64,000 nucleotides of DNA from Paenibacillus sp. 19GGS1-52 (GCF_022369515.1 NZ_CP059724.1:4154001-4218000), one strand, 5' to 3'. Positions 17,648 through 27,507 are shown, counted from the first letter of the stretch. Numbers and translations: made by a program. The notes: generated by a model not told the origin, from the sequence alone.

Positions 17648-19075
17648 TCATTCCAAAGTAAAAGAGGCCAAACTGGCACCGCCAGTGCCGGTATACGTAA
17701 AATAAAGTGCTTGTACACCATCCGGAATAACCAGTGCAGTGGAGTATTCCTCCCAGACATTCGCGAAGTTTACCGGTATCCGTCCGAGAGCCGGTCCATC
17801 CCACGACGTTTTCACTTCAAAGATGCCCTGGCAATATCCGCGCACCTTGATCTTGACTTTCTTGACTCCCTCGCAAGTAAAATATTTAAACCCGGCGGTA
17901 GCCGAATCCGTCATATTGGCAATATAGCCAATTTCCTCTTCGCCATCCATGCCGTCCTGAGTAATCTTTGGAAACCGGCTGTCCATCCATGCTCCGATAC
18001 GACCGAAGCCTCCGGTGTACATCTCCTGATCTTTGCAGAACAAATGACAGGCCAGGTATGCCGGATATTCTCCCCGGCCTTCAAGCGGCCCTCCGTTTGG
18101 ACCGCAGGAAGTCATCTCCACCTGGGGGATCGTGCCATCCCCGCGGAATTCAATCCTCTCGATGCAGCCCTGCCGGGAGAATGCCATCCCATTGGTATGC
18201 CGGTGATAGAAAATGTACCATTCCCCGTTGATTTCAACAATGCTGCCATGGTTATTGCCGCCATAATACATCGGCTGTCCCGCCGGCTTGTACGAATCGA
18301 TATGAAGATCACAATTGCTAACAATGACTCCCTGGTACTTGAAGTCTTTGGTCGGATGCTTACTGGTCGCATAGCACAGCTCATGCATGGAGATCGAGGA
18401 ATAGATAAGGTAGTAGATATCTCCCCTTTTGCGGATGGAAGGTGCTTCAAAGAACTCGTAATCTTCGAATCCGCTCCCCTTGCTGTATGACTGGCTCGGC
18501 GCAACAAATACAGGCTCTTCGACAATCGTGAGCATATCCGGGCCAAGCACCATTGCCATTGCGCCGTGTCTGGATGGGTCTCCATATGCGCAGAATCCGG
18601 TGTAGAGGTAGGTATTCTCACCTTCGGTCAGCACGCCCGGATCAAACTGCGGCTCGTCGCCTTTCCGCTCTCCCAGGCGCGTTCCATCGGCATATCTCAC
18701 ATAGCCGTAGAATTCATATTTACCGCCTGGAGTATCGCAGACAGCCACCGAAACAACGGGAACCTTGTCCAGTACATAGTAGAGATAGTACCGCCCATCC
18801 GGTCCCACAGTGACATCAGGAGCATACAGGCACATGCTTCCTTCAAGATTAAGCGGATCATCTGTAGTCCGGTAGATTACACCCTCATACCGCCAGTCGG
18901 CCAGATTCTCCTCCGGCGCAGACCAGCAGACATAGTCATTTAAGCAAAAGGCGTGTCCGTTAAAACGGTCATGCGATCCATACACATACACTCTGCCTTC
19001 GAATACATATGGTTCACCGTCAGGTACATATTCCCAAGACGGGAGATACGGATTTAATCCTTGTTTTTTTGTCAT
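17648..19075 (-). CDS. GH43 glycosidase with C-terminal CBM6-like domain
   Basis: The 475-residue protein begins with a GH43 propeller (LNPYLPSWEYVPDGEPYVFEGRVYVYGSHD; the PDGEP Asp is in the base position). It contains CLYAPDVTVGPDGRYYLYYV with the modulating Asp, and GFEDYEFFEAPSIRKRGDIYYLIYS with the candidate acid Glu. From ~330 to the end it resembles a carbohydrate-binding beta-sandwich (…TAGFKYFTCEGVKKVKIKVRG… VQALYFTYTG). No signal peptide is visible. It is transcribed divergently from the GH8 gene and precedes GH95. An alpha-arabinofuranosidase or xylosidase role is likely, not proven. Confidence 0.85.
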   Translation of the reverse strand: MTKKQGLNPYLPSWEYVPDGEPYVFEGRVYVYGSHDRFNGHAFCLNDYVCWSAPEENLADWRYEGVIYRTTDDPLNLEGSMCLYAPDVTVGPDGRYYLYYVLDKVPVVSVAVCDTPGGKYEFYGYVRYADGTRLGERKGDEPQFDPGVLTEGENTYLYTGFCAYGDPSRHGAMAMVLGPDMLTIVEEPVFVAPSQSYSKGSGFEDYEFFEAPSIRKRGDIYYLIYSSISMHELCYATSKHPTKDFKYQGVIVSNCDLHIDSYKPAGQPMYYGGNNHGSIVEINGEWYIFYHRHTNGMAFSRQGCIERIEFRGDGTIPQVEMTSCGPNGGPLEGRGEYPAYLACHLFCKDQEMYTGGFGRIGAWMDSRFPKITQDGMDGEEEIGYIANMTDSATAGFKYFTCEGVKKVKIKVRGYCQGIFEVKTSWDGPALGRIPVNFANVWEEYSTALVIPDGVQALYFTYTGTGGASLASFTLE

Positions 19076-19365
19076 TGCAATTTCATCCTTCTCATTTATA
19101 AATTTTGTCTTTTTTATGGTTCTTGCTGTAGGACTTTGGTTTCACGGTTTGCCCCTTACAGTATAGTGAAGCGGTTTGAACGAAGTCCATGACATATAAA
19201 CACCTAACATTGATCTATTCTGATATTCCGGGAAATCTTGTGGGAATCATTTTTATGGGCGGAGTACATGTACTAATCACCAATGATTTTCAAGGAAAAT
19301 GCTTTAATTTCTATACCTCCGCATATGTTATGCTTTGAAAAAAACATATCCAATGGAGGATTGTT

Positions 19366-20472
19366 ATGAGAAACCTGTTCAGAGAGAACGGAGTGTCGGA
19401 AGAGGCGATCCGGGAGAAGCTTGACGACACATGGAACGAATTGTTCAACGGAGCACCTGATGTCCGGATCTACCATCCCATGGATGACGATAAGGGATAT
19501 ATCGTGGATACCGGCAATACAGATGTGCGTACAGAGGGAATGTCCTATGGAATGATGATGGCTGTTCAGATGGATAAGAAGGAAGAGTTCGACCGGCTGT
19601 GGAAGTTCGCCAAGGTATATATGCAGCATACAGAGGGCCGTTACAAGGATTATTTTGCCTGGCACTGTAAAATGGATGGAACTCCGCTGTCGCCCGGTCC
19701 GGCGCCGGACGGGGAAGAATTCTTTGCAATGGCCCTGTTTTTCGCCTCAACTCGCTGGGGTGACAGCGCCGAACCGTTCAACTATTCCGAGCAGGCCAGA
19801 ATTATTCTCCGTGCTTGTGTTCATAAAGGGGAAGACGGGGAAGGCGATCCGATGTGGGACCCGACGACCAAGCTGATCAAATTTGTTCCTGAAACCCCTT
19901 TCAGCGATCCCTCCTATCATCTGCCGCATTTCTATGAATTATTTGCCCTGCAGGCAGATGAACAGGATAGAGCTTTCTGGAAAGAAGCCACATCTAGAAG
20001 CAGAGCCTATTTACAAAAAGCATGTCATCCGGCTACCGGTCTTTCCCCCGAATATGCGAATTATGACGGAACTCCAACTGAACCCCAGCCGCATGGGGAC
20101 TTCCGCCACTTCTTCAGTGATGCTTACCGGGTGGCGGCCAACATCGGGCTTGATTATGAATGGTTCCGCAATGACCCTTGGCAGGTGGGACAGTCCAACA
20201 GGATTCAGGCCTTTTTCCGGGACATTGATATAGCCGATTACCGGCGCTACACCATTGACGGTCAGCCTTTTGAGGAGCCATCCCTGCATCCGATCGGCCT
20301 TCTGGCAACGCTGGCCATGGCCTCGCTCGCTGCCGATGGCCCGAATGCCGGGCACTTCGTCCAGCTGTTTTGGAGTACGCCGCTTCGCACCGGTGAGCGC
20401 CGGTATTACGACAACTGCCTATACTTTTTCAGCTTGCTGGCTCTTAGCGGGAACTACCGTATCTATATATAA
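19366..20472 (+). CDS. GH8 reducing-end xylose-releasing exo-oligoxylanase (Rex)
   Basis: The 368-residue protein matches Rex enzymes, which remove xylose from the reducing end of xylo-oligosaccharides. Glu57 (DVRTEGMSYGMM) is the expected acid. Asp115 (GPAPDGEEFF) lies exactly 58 residues on, as in the Bacillus halodurans enzyme, and Asp252 (FSDAYRVAANIG) is the candidate base. There is no signal peptide, in keeping with intracellular action after import. The start follows AATGGAGG at good spacing. It complements the GH43 enzymes, which work from the other end. Confidence 0.92.
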   Translation: MRNLFRENGVSEEAIREKLDDTWNELFNGAPDVRIYHPMDDDKGYIVDTGNTDVRTEGMSYGMMMAVQMDKKEEFDRLWKFAKVYMQHTEGRYKDYFAWHCKMDGTPLSPGPAPDGEEFFAMALFFASTRWGDSAEPFNYSEQARIILRACVHKGEDGEGDPMWDPTTKLIKFVPETPFSDPSYHLPHFYELFALQADEQDRAFWKEATSRSRAYLQKACHPATGLSPEYANYDGTPTEPQPHGDFRHFFSDAYRVAANIGLDYEWFRNDPWQVGQSNRIQAFFRDIDIADYRRYTIDGQPFEEPSLHPIGLLATLAMASLAADGPNAGHFVQLFWSTPLRTGERRYYDNCLYFFSLLALSGNYRIYI

Positions 20473-20482
20473 TAGAAACAAT

Positions 20483-20540
20483 AAATCGCTCTAAACAGGA
20501 TGAATGGTTTCATAGCCTTCCTTCCTCTAAGGAGCGATTT
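20483..20540 (+). terminator. Possible terminator after the GH8 gene
   Basis: Nine-base arms (AAATCGCTC and GAGCGATTT) enclose a 40-base loop and end in TCTC. The loop is large, so this is only a weak terminator candidate. Confidence 0.3.
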
Positions 20541-20679
20541 CTCTATTTGGCATGAACCAAAGTTCTCATAAACCATTCCGTGCCTTTCTTTGATTCCGTT
20601 CTCATGTGCACATTTCGCTTCGCTTAGCTGGCGCTATGGCCTGAGCAGCTTCAGGTCTTCCTTGAGTTTTTGATATAAT

Positions 20680-20889
20680 TCAGAAAGCGTTTCGCATGCC
20701 CTGAACTCTCCGGATTGGCTTCAAAGGAAGCTCCTGTTCTATACGCCCCCTAAGAGCGGCAATCTCCTGCTTGTCGATCGATTTCAACAGATAGTCCACC
20801 ACTCCCGCGCAAAAGTGCTTTCCGTACATATTTTCGTTAGCCCCAAATACGTATTCATTTCTGATGCAATTTGATGATAATCGGTTCAC
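20680..20889 (-). pseudogene. Remnant of a YesN-like response regulator
   Basis: The reverse strand encodes a short stretch, CAGVVDYLLKSIDKQEIAAL, that closely resembles the end of a receiver domain (usual form GVVDYLLKPIDKQEL). Before it come only residues that loosely resemble the preceding helix, and after it the frame stops; a neighbouring frame continues with ELYQKLKEDLKLL before its own stop. There is no start signal and the phospho-acceptor part is missing. I read this as the decayed end of a former regulator in the otherwise gene-free stretch 20473-21117. The rest of that stretch shows nothing I can name. Confidence 0.5.
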
Positions 20890-21117
20890 ATTTTGTATCC
20901 ATCGGTTGTCATAAAGAAAGTGGTTAATTGGGGTTGTATGCCAAGAACGTGTCGTAAAGGCCAGCTGATCTAATTTGTAACTAATGTTAACTATACCCAG
21001 CCTGCCAACCTACTGTATGATTATAGGGACATGGAAGTTGGGTATACAACTACGTAAGCTTTGTTTTTGTGAGTATCTATCTAATTTCTACAAAATAAAT
21101 ATTTCGGAGTGTGAAAA

Positions 21118-22257
21118 ATGTTTCACTCGTATCTCTTTCCAATTTCTTATGCATTTTTAACTTTCCCGCTTGCGGCTCTGCTCTTCACATTGCCTTTTCT
21201 GATTGTGCAATACCGGAGGCACGGCTATATCAACAAGGTTAGAGCTCTGATGTTATATTTGCTGCTGCTCTATCTAATGAATGCTTTCTATCTGGTCATG
21301 CTGCCACTTCCCGCTAACCGGCATAATTCCCCGCCCTCTTTTGGCGAGATCCAGCATATTCCGTTCTATTTCATTCAGGATATACTGAAGCACTCCAATT
21401 TTTCAGTAGATCAACCGGCAACCTACCTCTCTATTTTAAGTGAGCCTACCTTTCTCCAGATTATATTTAATATGGTGTTGATGGTGCCTTTCGGGATGTT
21501 TCTTAGCTACTATTTCCGTACACGCTGGGTGGTGTGCATTCTCTTGTCTTTTGGAATCTCCTTGTTTTTCGAGATCACGCAAATTACTGGCATTTACGGT
21601 TACTTTGATTATCCCTACCGTGTATTTGATGTCGATGATCTGATCACCAATACCCTCGGCGGTATCATTGGGTTTCAAATTGCCAGCTGGATATCCGGCT
21701 TGCTTCCACGTATTGAGCACTTGGATTCAAAAGTAGATCTGTCTGCTAAAAGGATTACTTATACGCGAAGAGGCCTTGCTTTTCTACTCGATAGCTGCGT
21801 ATGGATAGCTGGATTCTTCCTGCTCTCAACCCTGCCTATTAAGGGGGCCTTCTGGATCGCAACGGGGATTTATTTCATGCTGATTCCTTATCTGACCAAC
21901 GGGCGGACGCTTGGCAAATGGATCGTGCGCATTCAACTTACTGGCAGAAGTCCACGCATCTCATTAGGGAGTCTTATCGTCAGGTACGGTTTGCTATATT
22001 GGGTGTTGCTCGGGCTGCATATACTTCTATTCGAGCCCTATGTAATTGACAATCTCTCTGCTGTATTGACTCTGATCCTGCAAATCCTCGTGCTGATTAT
22101 CGATTCTTTATTCTTAATCCATCTGCTTTCACGAGTATTCACCAAAAATAATCAACTGCTTTACGAACGCTTAAGCCGGACCTCACATGCCATTTCGTGG
22201 CCGAAGCAGCAACAGAACACGGATTCCGGGACAGCAGCTAAACCAATTGACGGGTAA
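21118..22257 (+). CDS. VanZ-like / RDD membrane protein
   Basis: The 379-residue protein joins two membrane domains. The N-terminal ~200 residues resemble VanZ-like proteins (LMLYLLLLYLMNAFYLVMLPLP, FNMVLMVPFGMFLSYYF, SLFFEITQ, FDVDDLITNTLGGIIGFQIA). Residues ~210-355 form an RDD domain with three membrane segments (RRGLAFLLDSCVWIAGFFLL, LTNGRTLGKWIVRIQLTGR). Function is unknown for this fusion; VanZ domains are linked to resistance to glycopeptides in a few cases, which says little here. Start ATG follows GGAGTGTGAAAA. Confidence 0.85.
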   Translation: MFHSYLFPISYAFLTFPLAALLFTLPFLIVQYRRHGYINKVRALMLYLLLLYLMNAFYLVMLPLPANRHNSPPSFGEIQHIPFYFIQDILKHSNFSVDQPATYLSILSEPTFLQIIFNMVLMVPFGMFLSYYFRTRWVVCILLSFGISLFFEITQITGIYGYFDYPYRVFDVDDLITNTLGGIIGFQIASWISGLLPRIEHLDSKVDLSAKRITYTRRGLAFLLDSCVWIAGFFLLSTLPIKGAFWIATGIYFMLIPYLTNGRTLGKWIVRIQLTGRSPRISLGSLIVRYGLLYWVLLGLHILLFEPYVIDNLSAVLTLILQILVLIIDSLFLIHLLSRVFTKNNQLLYERLSRTSHAISWPKQQQNTDSGTAAKPIDG

Positions 22258-22270
22258 GGGAGAATTTCAT

Positions 22271-23743
22271 ATGGATAGCCAGGAATGGATTATAGAAGCG
22301 GATATTAACAGTATGCAAACGGCTATGCAGAATGGTTTATTAACCTCTGAACGTTTGGTTTCACTTTATTTAGCGCGTATTGAAAAGTACGACCAGACCA
22401 TAAATTCCGTCTTGGAGCTAAATTCGGAGGCTATCGATATAGCCAGAGCGTTGGATAAAGAACGACAGGAACAGGGACCCCGCACCAAGCTGCATGGAAT
22501 CCCTCTGCTGCTTAAGGACAATATAGATACCGGTGATCTTCTGCACACAAGTGCTGGCTCCATCACGTTAGCAGATTCTTGTGCCTCCGAGGATGCCTTT
22601 ATTGCTGCCAAATTGCGAGCTGCTGGAGCTATTATCTTAGGAAAGGCAAATATGACCGAGTGGGCCAACTTTATGTCTCCTACGATGTGGGCCGGTTATA
22701 GCTCGCGCGGTGGACTTGTACTGAATCCTTATGGACCAGGCGAATTATTCGTAGGGGGTTCAAGCTCTGGAAGTGCCGCCTCTGTAGCCGCCAATCTGAT
22801 TGCCGCTGCTATTGGCACTGAAACCTCGGGTTCAATCATCGGCCCAGCCAGCCAGAACGGTATCGTCAGCATCAAACCTACAGTTGGCCTGCTCAGTCGC
22901 TCTGGAATTATTCCGAGTACAATCTCTCAGGATACGGCAGGACCGATGGCCAGAACAGTTACAGATGCGGTGATTCTGCTGGGAGCTATGACTGGAATCG
23001 ATGACAAGGATCAAGCTACGGCTACCAGCCAGGATCACGCTCATCAGGATTATACTGTTTTTCTGGATGCGGACTATTTAAGTGGTGCCAGGATAGGTAT
23101 ACCCAGAGCCTATTATACTGAACTCGACCCCGCAGGTCTCGAAATTATGGAAGCTGCTATAGCTGTGCTGAAGGAAAAAGGGGCTCTTATTATCGATCCT
23201 ATCGAACTTCCCTGTGAGAAGCAGGAATGGTCATCCACTGTATTGCAATATGAATTTAAGAAAGTTCTCAATTCTTATTTATCGCAACTTGACACCACCG
23301 TTCCAGTTCATTCTTTACGAGAAGTGATACATTTCAATAACCAGCAGAGTGAACAAGCTCTGAAATACGGCCAGGGTACGCTTGAATGGCTGGAAGAATC
23401 CAGCGATTCTATTTCCGAACAAGAGTATTTGGCGCAACTACAGCTAAACCAGGAACAAGCCCGCAATCAAGGAATCGATTACGCACTGAAAAGCTACAGA
23501 CTAGATGCGCTTATGTTCGCTGGCTTTCATGGAAGCGACATCGCGGCAAAAGCGGGCTACCCGCTTATCACCGTGCCAGCTGGGTATGCAACCACAGGTA
23601 TAATTGCACCCGGTGGTTACATCACCAAAGGACCGGTTGGGGTTACTTTCTCTGGGACTGCTTTTAGTGAACCTACCCTTATCAAGATCGCCTATGGATT
23701 CGAACAGGCTACGAAACAACGCTTTCCACCTACATTAACTTAA
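22271..23743 (+). CDS. Amidase signature family hydrolase
   Basis: From the ATG at 22271 (AAGGGAG 9 bases upstream) the protein has 490 residues; an in-frame earlier codon at 22187 would overlap the membrane-protein gene and lacks a binding site. The Ser-cisSer-Lys triad is clear: Lys in PLLLKDNIDT, cis-Ser in GGSSSGSAASVA, and the nucleophile Ser in GTETSGSI. The enzyme should hydrolyse an unknown carboxylic amide; it is not accompanied by gatB or gatC, so it is unlikely to be GatA. It follows the VanZ/RDD gene by 13 bases. Confidence 0.9.
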   Translation: MDSQEWIIEADINSMQTAMQNGLLTSERLVSLYLARIEKYDQTINSVLELNSEAIDIARALDKERQEQGPRTKLHGIPLLLKDNIDTGDLLHTSAGSITLADSCASEDAFIAAKLRAAGAIILGKANMTEWANFMSPTMWAGYSSRGGLVLNPYGPGELFVGGSSSGSAASVAANLIAAAIGTETSGSIIGPASQNGIVSIKPTVGLLSRSGIIPSTISQDTAGPMARTVTDAVILLGAMTGIDDKDQATATSQDHAHQDYTVFLDADYLSGARIGIPRAYYTELDPAGLEIMEAAIAVLKEKGALIIDPIELPCEKQEWSSTVLQYEFKKVLNSYLSQLDTTVPVHSLREVIHFNNQQSEQALKYGQGTLEWLEESSDSISEQEYLAQLQLNQEQARNQGIDYALKSYRLDALMFAGFHGSDIAAKAGYPLITVPAGYATTGIIAPGGYITKGPVGVTFSGTAFSEPTLIKIAYGFEQATKQRFPPTLT

Positions 23744-23821
23744 ATTATTTTTTACATAGTGTACAAGGCACAAGTTGTTATAAAATGGATATTGTGAGAT
23801 TCTTCTTAAGGGGATGATATT

Positions 23822-25267
23822 ATGACAACTGTAAGCGCTAATCTTCAGGTACCAAGAAGCCAACCGGAAGAACAAGGTATTTCATCATCAGCAATATCCA
23901 ATTTTCTAAACACGGTACAGAGTAATCATTTGGGGCTGCACAGCTTCATGCTCCTGCGGCATAGTCACGTTGTGGCTGAAGGCTGGTGGGCACCGTATAA
24001 GGCCGAGCTTCCGCATATGCTATTTTCTCTTAGCAAAAGCTTCACCTCTACGGCGATCGGCCTCGCTGTTGCCGAACAACTTCTTTCTCTCGACGATTTA
24101 GTGGTTTCCTTCTTTCCTGATGAAGCTCCTGAAGAGCTTTCCACTAACTTAGCCCAAATGAAGGTCCGTCATTTATTAATGATGGGTACAGGACATGTCG
24201 TAGATACGACAGATTTCTTACGTAAAAGCGAGGATGGTAATTGGGTTAAAGCATTTTTTGGGGTTCCAGTGGAACAGGAACCAGGAACTCATTTTCTGTA
24301 TAACACCGGGGCTACTTACATGCTGTCAGCCATACTCCAAAAGATCACTGGAGAGACGCTGCTGGACTATTTAGAACCACGACTCTTTACTCCACTGGGA
24401 ATACGCAATGCAACTTGGGAATCCTGTCCGCGTGGAATTAACACTGGAGGATTCGGCCTGAGCCTCACCACCGAGGACATCGCCAAATTCGGCCAGCTAT
24501 TCTTGCAAAAGGGCAGCTGGAACAACCAGCGAATCGTGTCTGAGGCTTGGATCGAAGAAGCCACATCCAAACAAATCTCCAACGGAGATGGCGGCGATAA
24601 TGACTGGTCGCATGGCTATGGCTATCAGTTTTGGCAATGTCGTCACGGTGCATACCGTGGTGATGGAGCGTTCGGACAGTTCTGTATCGTTCTACCTGAG
24701 CAAGATGCGGTTATAGCTATCACAAGTGGTACAAGCGATATGGGGGCGATAATGAACGCTGTCTGGGAGCATCTGCTGCCTGCAATGCTGCCGGAGCCGA
24801 TATCTATACCAGACTATACTCAGATCTCAGATCTAACTGCCCAATTAAGCGCTTTGTCAATTGATCCCCCACAACAACAGCCATCTTCACCGCTAGAGGA
24901 TGTCTTGGAAGGCAAACAATATAAACTAGATGATAACGAAGAGGAATGGAGCTCATTCTCTATATCTTTTAGCGAGAATGAGGCCATTATTACTTTACAC
25001 AATAAGCTAGGTAAGCATATCATTCATGCGGGTCGTGGTACTTGGGCTGAGAGCTTTGCCAGTGTACTTGACCATACGGTGAATCGCATCATGTCCAGCA
25101 TTACCTGGATAACTGCCGATATACTCCAACTGACACTCCAATATATTGAAACCCCTTTCCATTTCATTATCGATATCAAGATCGAGGAGAATACGATTGT
25201 TCTTACGCAGCAGGTCAACGTTGCCTTCGGTCCGCCTGAAGCGGTAACAATCATTGGCAGAACTTAA
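23822..25267 (+). CDS. Serine hydrolase, class C beta-lactamase / penicillin-binding-protein-like fold
   Basis: The 481-residue protein has the SxxK motif in LFSLSKSFTS (~residue 74) and the YxN motif in FLYNTGATYML. A third-motif candidate HG lies in WSHGYGYQFW or CRHGAYRGDGAFG. The last ~150 residues form a separate beta-rich region after a Pro/Gln-rich linker (PPQQQPSSP). No signal peptide is present. Relatives are esterases, D-amino-acid amidases or of unknown use, and the substrate cannot be told from sequence. It follows the amidase by 78 bases on the same strand. Confidence 0.85.
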   Translation: MTTVSANLQVPRSQPEEQGISSSAISNFLNTVQSNHLGLHSFMLLRHSHVVAEGWWAPYKAELPHMLFSLSKSFTSTAIGLAVAEQLLSLDDLVVSFFPDEAPEELSTNLAQMKVRHLLMMGTGHVVDTTDFLRKSEDGNWVKAFFGVPVEQEPGTHFLYNTGATYMLSAILQKITGETLLDYLEPRLFTPLGIRNATWESCPRGINTGGFGLSLTTEDIAKFGQLFLQKGSWNNQRIVSEAWIEEATSKQISNGDGGDNDWSHGYGYQFWQCRHGAYRGDGAFGQFCIVLPEQDAVIAITSGTSDMGAIMNAVWEHLLPAMLPEPISIPDYTQISDLTAQLSALSIDPPQQQPSSPLEDVLEGKQYKLDDNEEEWSSFSISFSENEAIITLHNKLGKHIIHAGRGTWAESFASVLDHTVNRIMSSITWITADILQLTLQYIETPFHFIIDIKIEENTIVLTQQVNVAFGPPEAVTIIGRT

Positions 25268-25296
25268 CTTCTTATCCTTGCCTTCACACCAAAAAC

Positions 25297-25332
25297 AAGG
25301 CCGAAACCCTCTACCCGAGGATTTCGGCCTTT
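25297..25332. terminator. Bidirectional terminator
   Basis: A 10-base stem AAGGCCGAAA/TTTCGGCCTT with a 15-base loop lies between the convergent serine hydrolase and exonuclease III genes, with short T-runs on both sides. Confidence 0.8.
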
Positions 25333-25352
25333 ACTATACTAAATCTGTAGAA

Positions 25353-26108
25353 TTAGATACTTACGGTTAATACAATCGGACAATGGTCACTCCCCATAAT
25401 GTTGCAATCGATGGCAACGTCCGTCAAGGAGGTTGCAAGCCTTGTTGAGGCTAGAAAATAATCAATTCGCCAACCCACATTCCGTTCTCTGACCTTTAGC
25501 ATATAGGACCACCAGGTGTAGGCACCCTCTAGCTCTGGGTTAAAGTGTCTGAAGGTATCGATGAATCCAGCACCCAACAATGTTGTCATTTTACCCCTTT
25601 CTTCATCTGTAAATCCAGAGTTCCCCCGATTAGGCTTCGGATGCTTTAAGTCGATTTCCGCATGCGCCACGTTCAGATCTCCGCATACGATCACTGGTTT
25701 GAGCTTATCCAGCTCCAGTAAATAACTCCGGAACCTATCCTCCCATTCCATTCTGTAGTCGAGTCTCGACAGATCACGTTTGGCATTAGGGGTATACACA
25801 TTTACCAAATAGAAGTTATCGAATTCCAAAGTGATAATTCTGCCTTCAGCTTCTGTATCCTCTTCCATGCCATATCTTACGGAAAGCGGTTTGATTTTGG
25901 TAAAAATAGCGGTTCCCGAATAACCTTTTTTCAGCGCATAATTCCAATATTGATGATAATCGGCTGCCTGCTCCAGATTAATCTGGCCTGCCTGAAGCTT
26001 TGTCTCCTGCACACAAAATATATCGGCATCGCTTTCCTTAAAATAATCATTAAATCCTTTAACTACACATGCTCTTAGGCCATTTACATTCCATGATATC
26101 AGCTTCAT
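25353..26108 (-). CDS. xth: Exodeoxyribonuclease III (AP endonuclease)
   Basis: The 251-residue protein is a full-length exonuclease III-family enzyme for base excision repair. It shows MKLISWNVNGLRA (metal/substrate Asn), FCVQETKL (metal-binding Glu), VCGDLNVAH (Asp-Asn), TWWSY, and the catalytic GSDHCPI at the C-terminus. It cleaves DNA at abasic sites in the cytoplasm. It is called exoA in Bacillus. It is alone on its strand, with a terminator shared with the convergent upstream gene. Confidence 0.95.
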   Translation of the reverse strand: MKLISWNVNGLRACVVKGFNDYFKESDADIFCVQETKLQAGQINLEQAADYHQYWNYALKKGYSGTAIFTKIKPLSVRYGMEEDTEAEGRIITLEFDNFYLVNVYTPNAKRDLSRLDYRMEWEDRFRSYLLELDKLKPVIVCGDLNVAHAEIDLKHPKPNRGNSGFTDEERGKMTTLLGAGFIDTFRHFNPELEGAYTWWSYMLKVRERNVGWRIDYFLASTRLATSLTDVAIDCNIMGSDHCPIVLTVSI

Positions 26109-26244
26109 GATTCTTTTCTCCTTGCTGTTTACTAAGATTTATCCCATTTTAGCATAATATCAACTGAATGGATGACCTATCCATGATACAATATCAGAAT
26201 TGGCTCAAATCATCCTATGAAAATACGTGAGGTATAACCATCTT

Positions 26245-27408
26245 ATGAAAGCACCTACTCTACTACGAGGCTTTAACTTTTTGTATTTTGCATTGCTGGC
26301 TATGTTTATTCCCTTTCTGCCCGTCTACTTGGATGACCAAGGTTTAAATCCGGCTCAGATTGGCTTTATCATGGGTACTGGCGGATTTGTAACGATTATT
26401 GCTCAGCCCTTATGGGGAATGATCAGCGACAGAACCAAAACCATCCGTAAAGTGCTCTTAGTCCTGCTGCTGTGCTCCGCTATAAGCGGCTATCTGCTAT
26501 ATGACTCCACCAGCTATGTACTGCTTATCTTATACGCGATGTTGCTCTACTTTTTCCTAATGCCCATTGATCCGCTCACAGAAAGCTTAAACTTTCGGAT
26601 AGCCGAGGCATCAGGGATCAGCTATGGCTCGATTCGTACCTATGGTGCGCTTGGTTATGGTGTAATCGCACTGCTTACTGGATATGTCATGTCCTATTTT
26701 GGTGCGCACAGTCTAGCCCTGCTCTTCGCCGGAATTGGCGTACTAGGCTTTCTGATAAGCTGGTTTATGCCGGATGCTCCTGTTACAGGGAAGCCCGTTA
26801 CACTGAGCAGTCTCAAACAATTTTTAAGTAATAAAGAGACACTACTCTTCCTGCTGCTTGTGTTCATCAGTTCCGTTCCTGCGCGGATGAACGATACTTT
26901 TCTCGGAGTATATATTCGTGAGCTTGGCGGGAGTCCTCAACTGGTCGGACAATCCTTTTTTCTGGCAGCAAGCAGTGAGATCGCTGTATTTGCCCTAAGC
27001 TTCTGGTGGCTGCGTAAAGGCAAAGAGCTAATGATAATCACACTCGCCGGCGCTTTTTATTTCATCCGCTTTTTCCTCTCAGCTTGGATAACTGATCCTC
27101 ACCTGCTGGCTTATCTGCAAATCCTGCAATTGTTGACTTTCCCGATCTTCTACTCGGCAGCGATTCAATACCTGTACAGCATTGTGCCCGAGGAATGGCG
27201 CGCCACCGGCCAAACGGTATTAGCCCTGCTATTCTTCGGAGTATCCGGCATTATTGCCTCTTATGCAGGTGGCGCCCTTTATGAAGCCTTTGGGGGGCAG
27301 ACCCTGTATTTGTCAATGTCCGTCATGTCTTTTCTGGGGATGGGTTTCGGCCTAATTCTTCACCGTCTTTATGGTAGGAAATCCTCCAAGATAGGTTCAT
27401 CCGTATAG
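26245..27408 (+). CDS. MFS transporter, MFS_1-like (PPP/HcaT-type)
   Basis: From the ATG at 26245 the protein has 387 residues and about twelve membrane segments. The N-terminus LLRGFNFLYFALLAMFIPFLPVYLDDQGL and the loop PLWGMISDRTKTIRK (the MFS motif between helices 2 and 3) are typical of the group containing 3-phenylpropionate and nucleoside-type carriers. An in-frame GTG at 26227 is possible but sits inside the GTGAGGT that serves as ribosome binding site. The substrate is unknown. Confidence 0.82.
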   Translation: MKAPTLLRGFNFLYFALLAMFIPFLPVYLDDQGLNPAQIGFIMGTGGFVTIIAQPLWGMISDRTKTIRKVLLVLLLCSAISGYLLYDSTSYVLLILYAMLLYFFLMPIDPLTESLNFRIAEASGISYGSIRTYGALGYGVIALLTGYVMSYFGAHSLALLFAGIGVLGFLISWFMPDAPVTGKPVTLSSLKQFLSNKETLLFLLLVFISSVPARMNDTFLGVYIRELGGSPQLVGQSFFLAASSEIAVFALSFWWLRKGKELMIITLAGAFYFIRFFLSAWITDPHLLAYLQILQLLTFPIFYSAAIQYLYSIVPEEWRATGQTVLALLFFGVSGIIASYAGGALYEAFGGQTLYLSMSVMSFLGMGFGLILHRLYGRKSSKIGSSV

Positions 27409-27451
27409 TAGTTCTATTAAAATGTGCTAACTTCCTATGTCATTTGTGATC

Positions 27452-27478
27452 GCAATAATAGAATTACAACATAGAATA
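27452..27478 (+). promoter_or_regulatory. Sporulation-type promoter motif
   Basis: GCAA (27452-27455), 14 bases, then CATAGAATA (27470-27478), then 29 bases to the ATG at 27508. The -10-like part fits the sigma-K form CATANNNTA. The identical arrangement occurs before the gene starting at 28441 on the other strand. Confidence 0.45.
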
Positions 27479-27507
27479 TCCTATCAAAAGAAAAGGAGGT
27501 CGTTACT

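Noticed and set aside
17711..18490. Plus-strand 259-codon frame
   Set aside because: It lies opposite a well-supported GH43 gene and shows no domain or start signal.
22271..23743. GatA subunit of the tRNA amidotransferase
   Set aside because: The triad fits all amidases; gatB and gatC are absent and the neighbours are unrelated.
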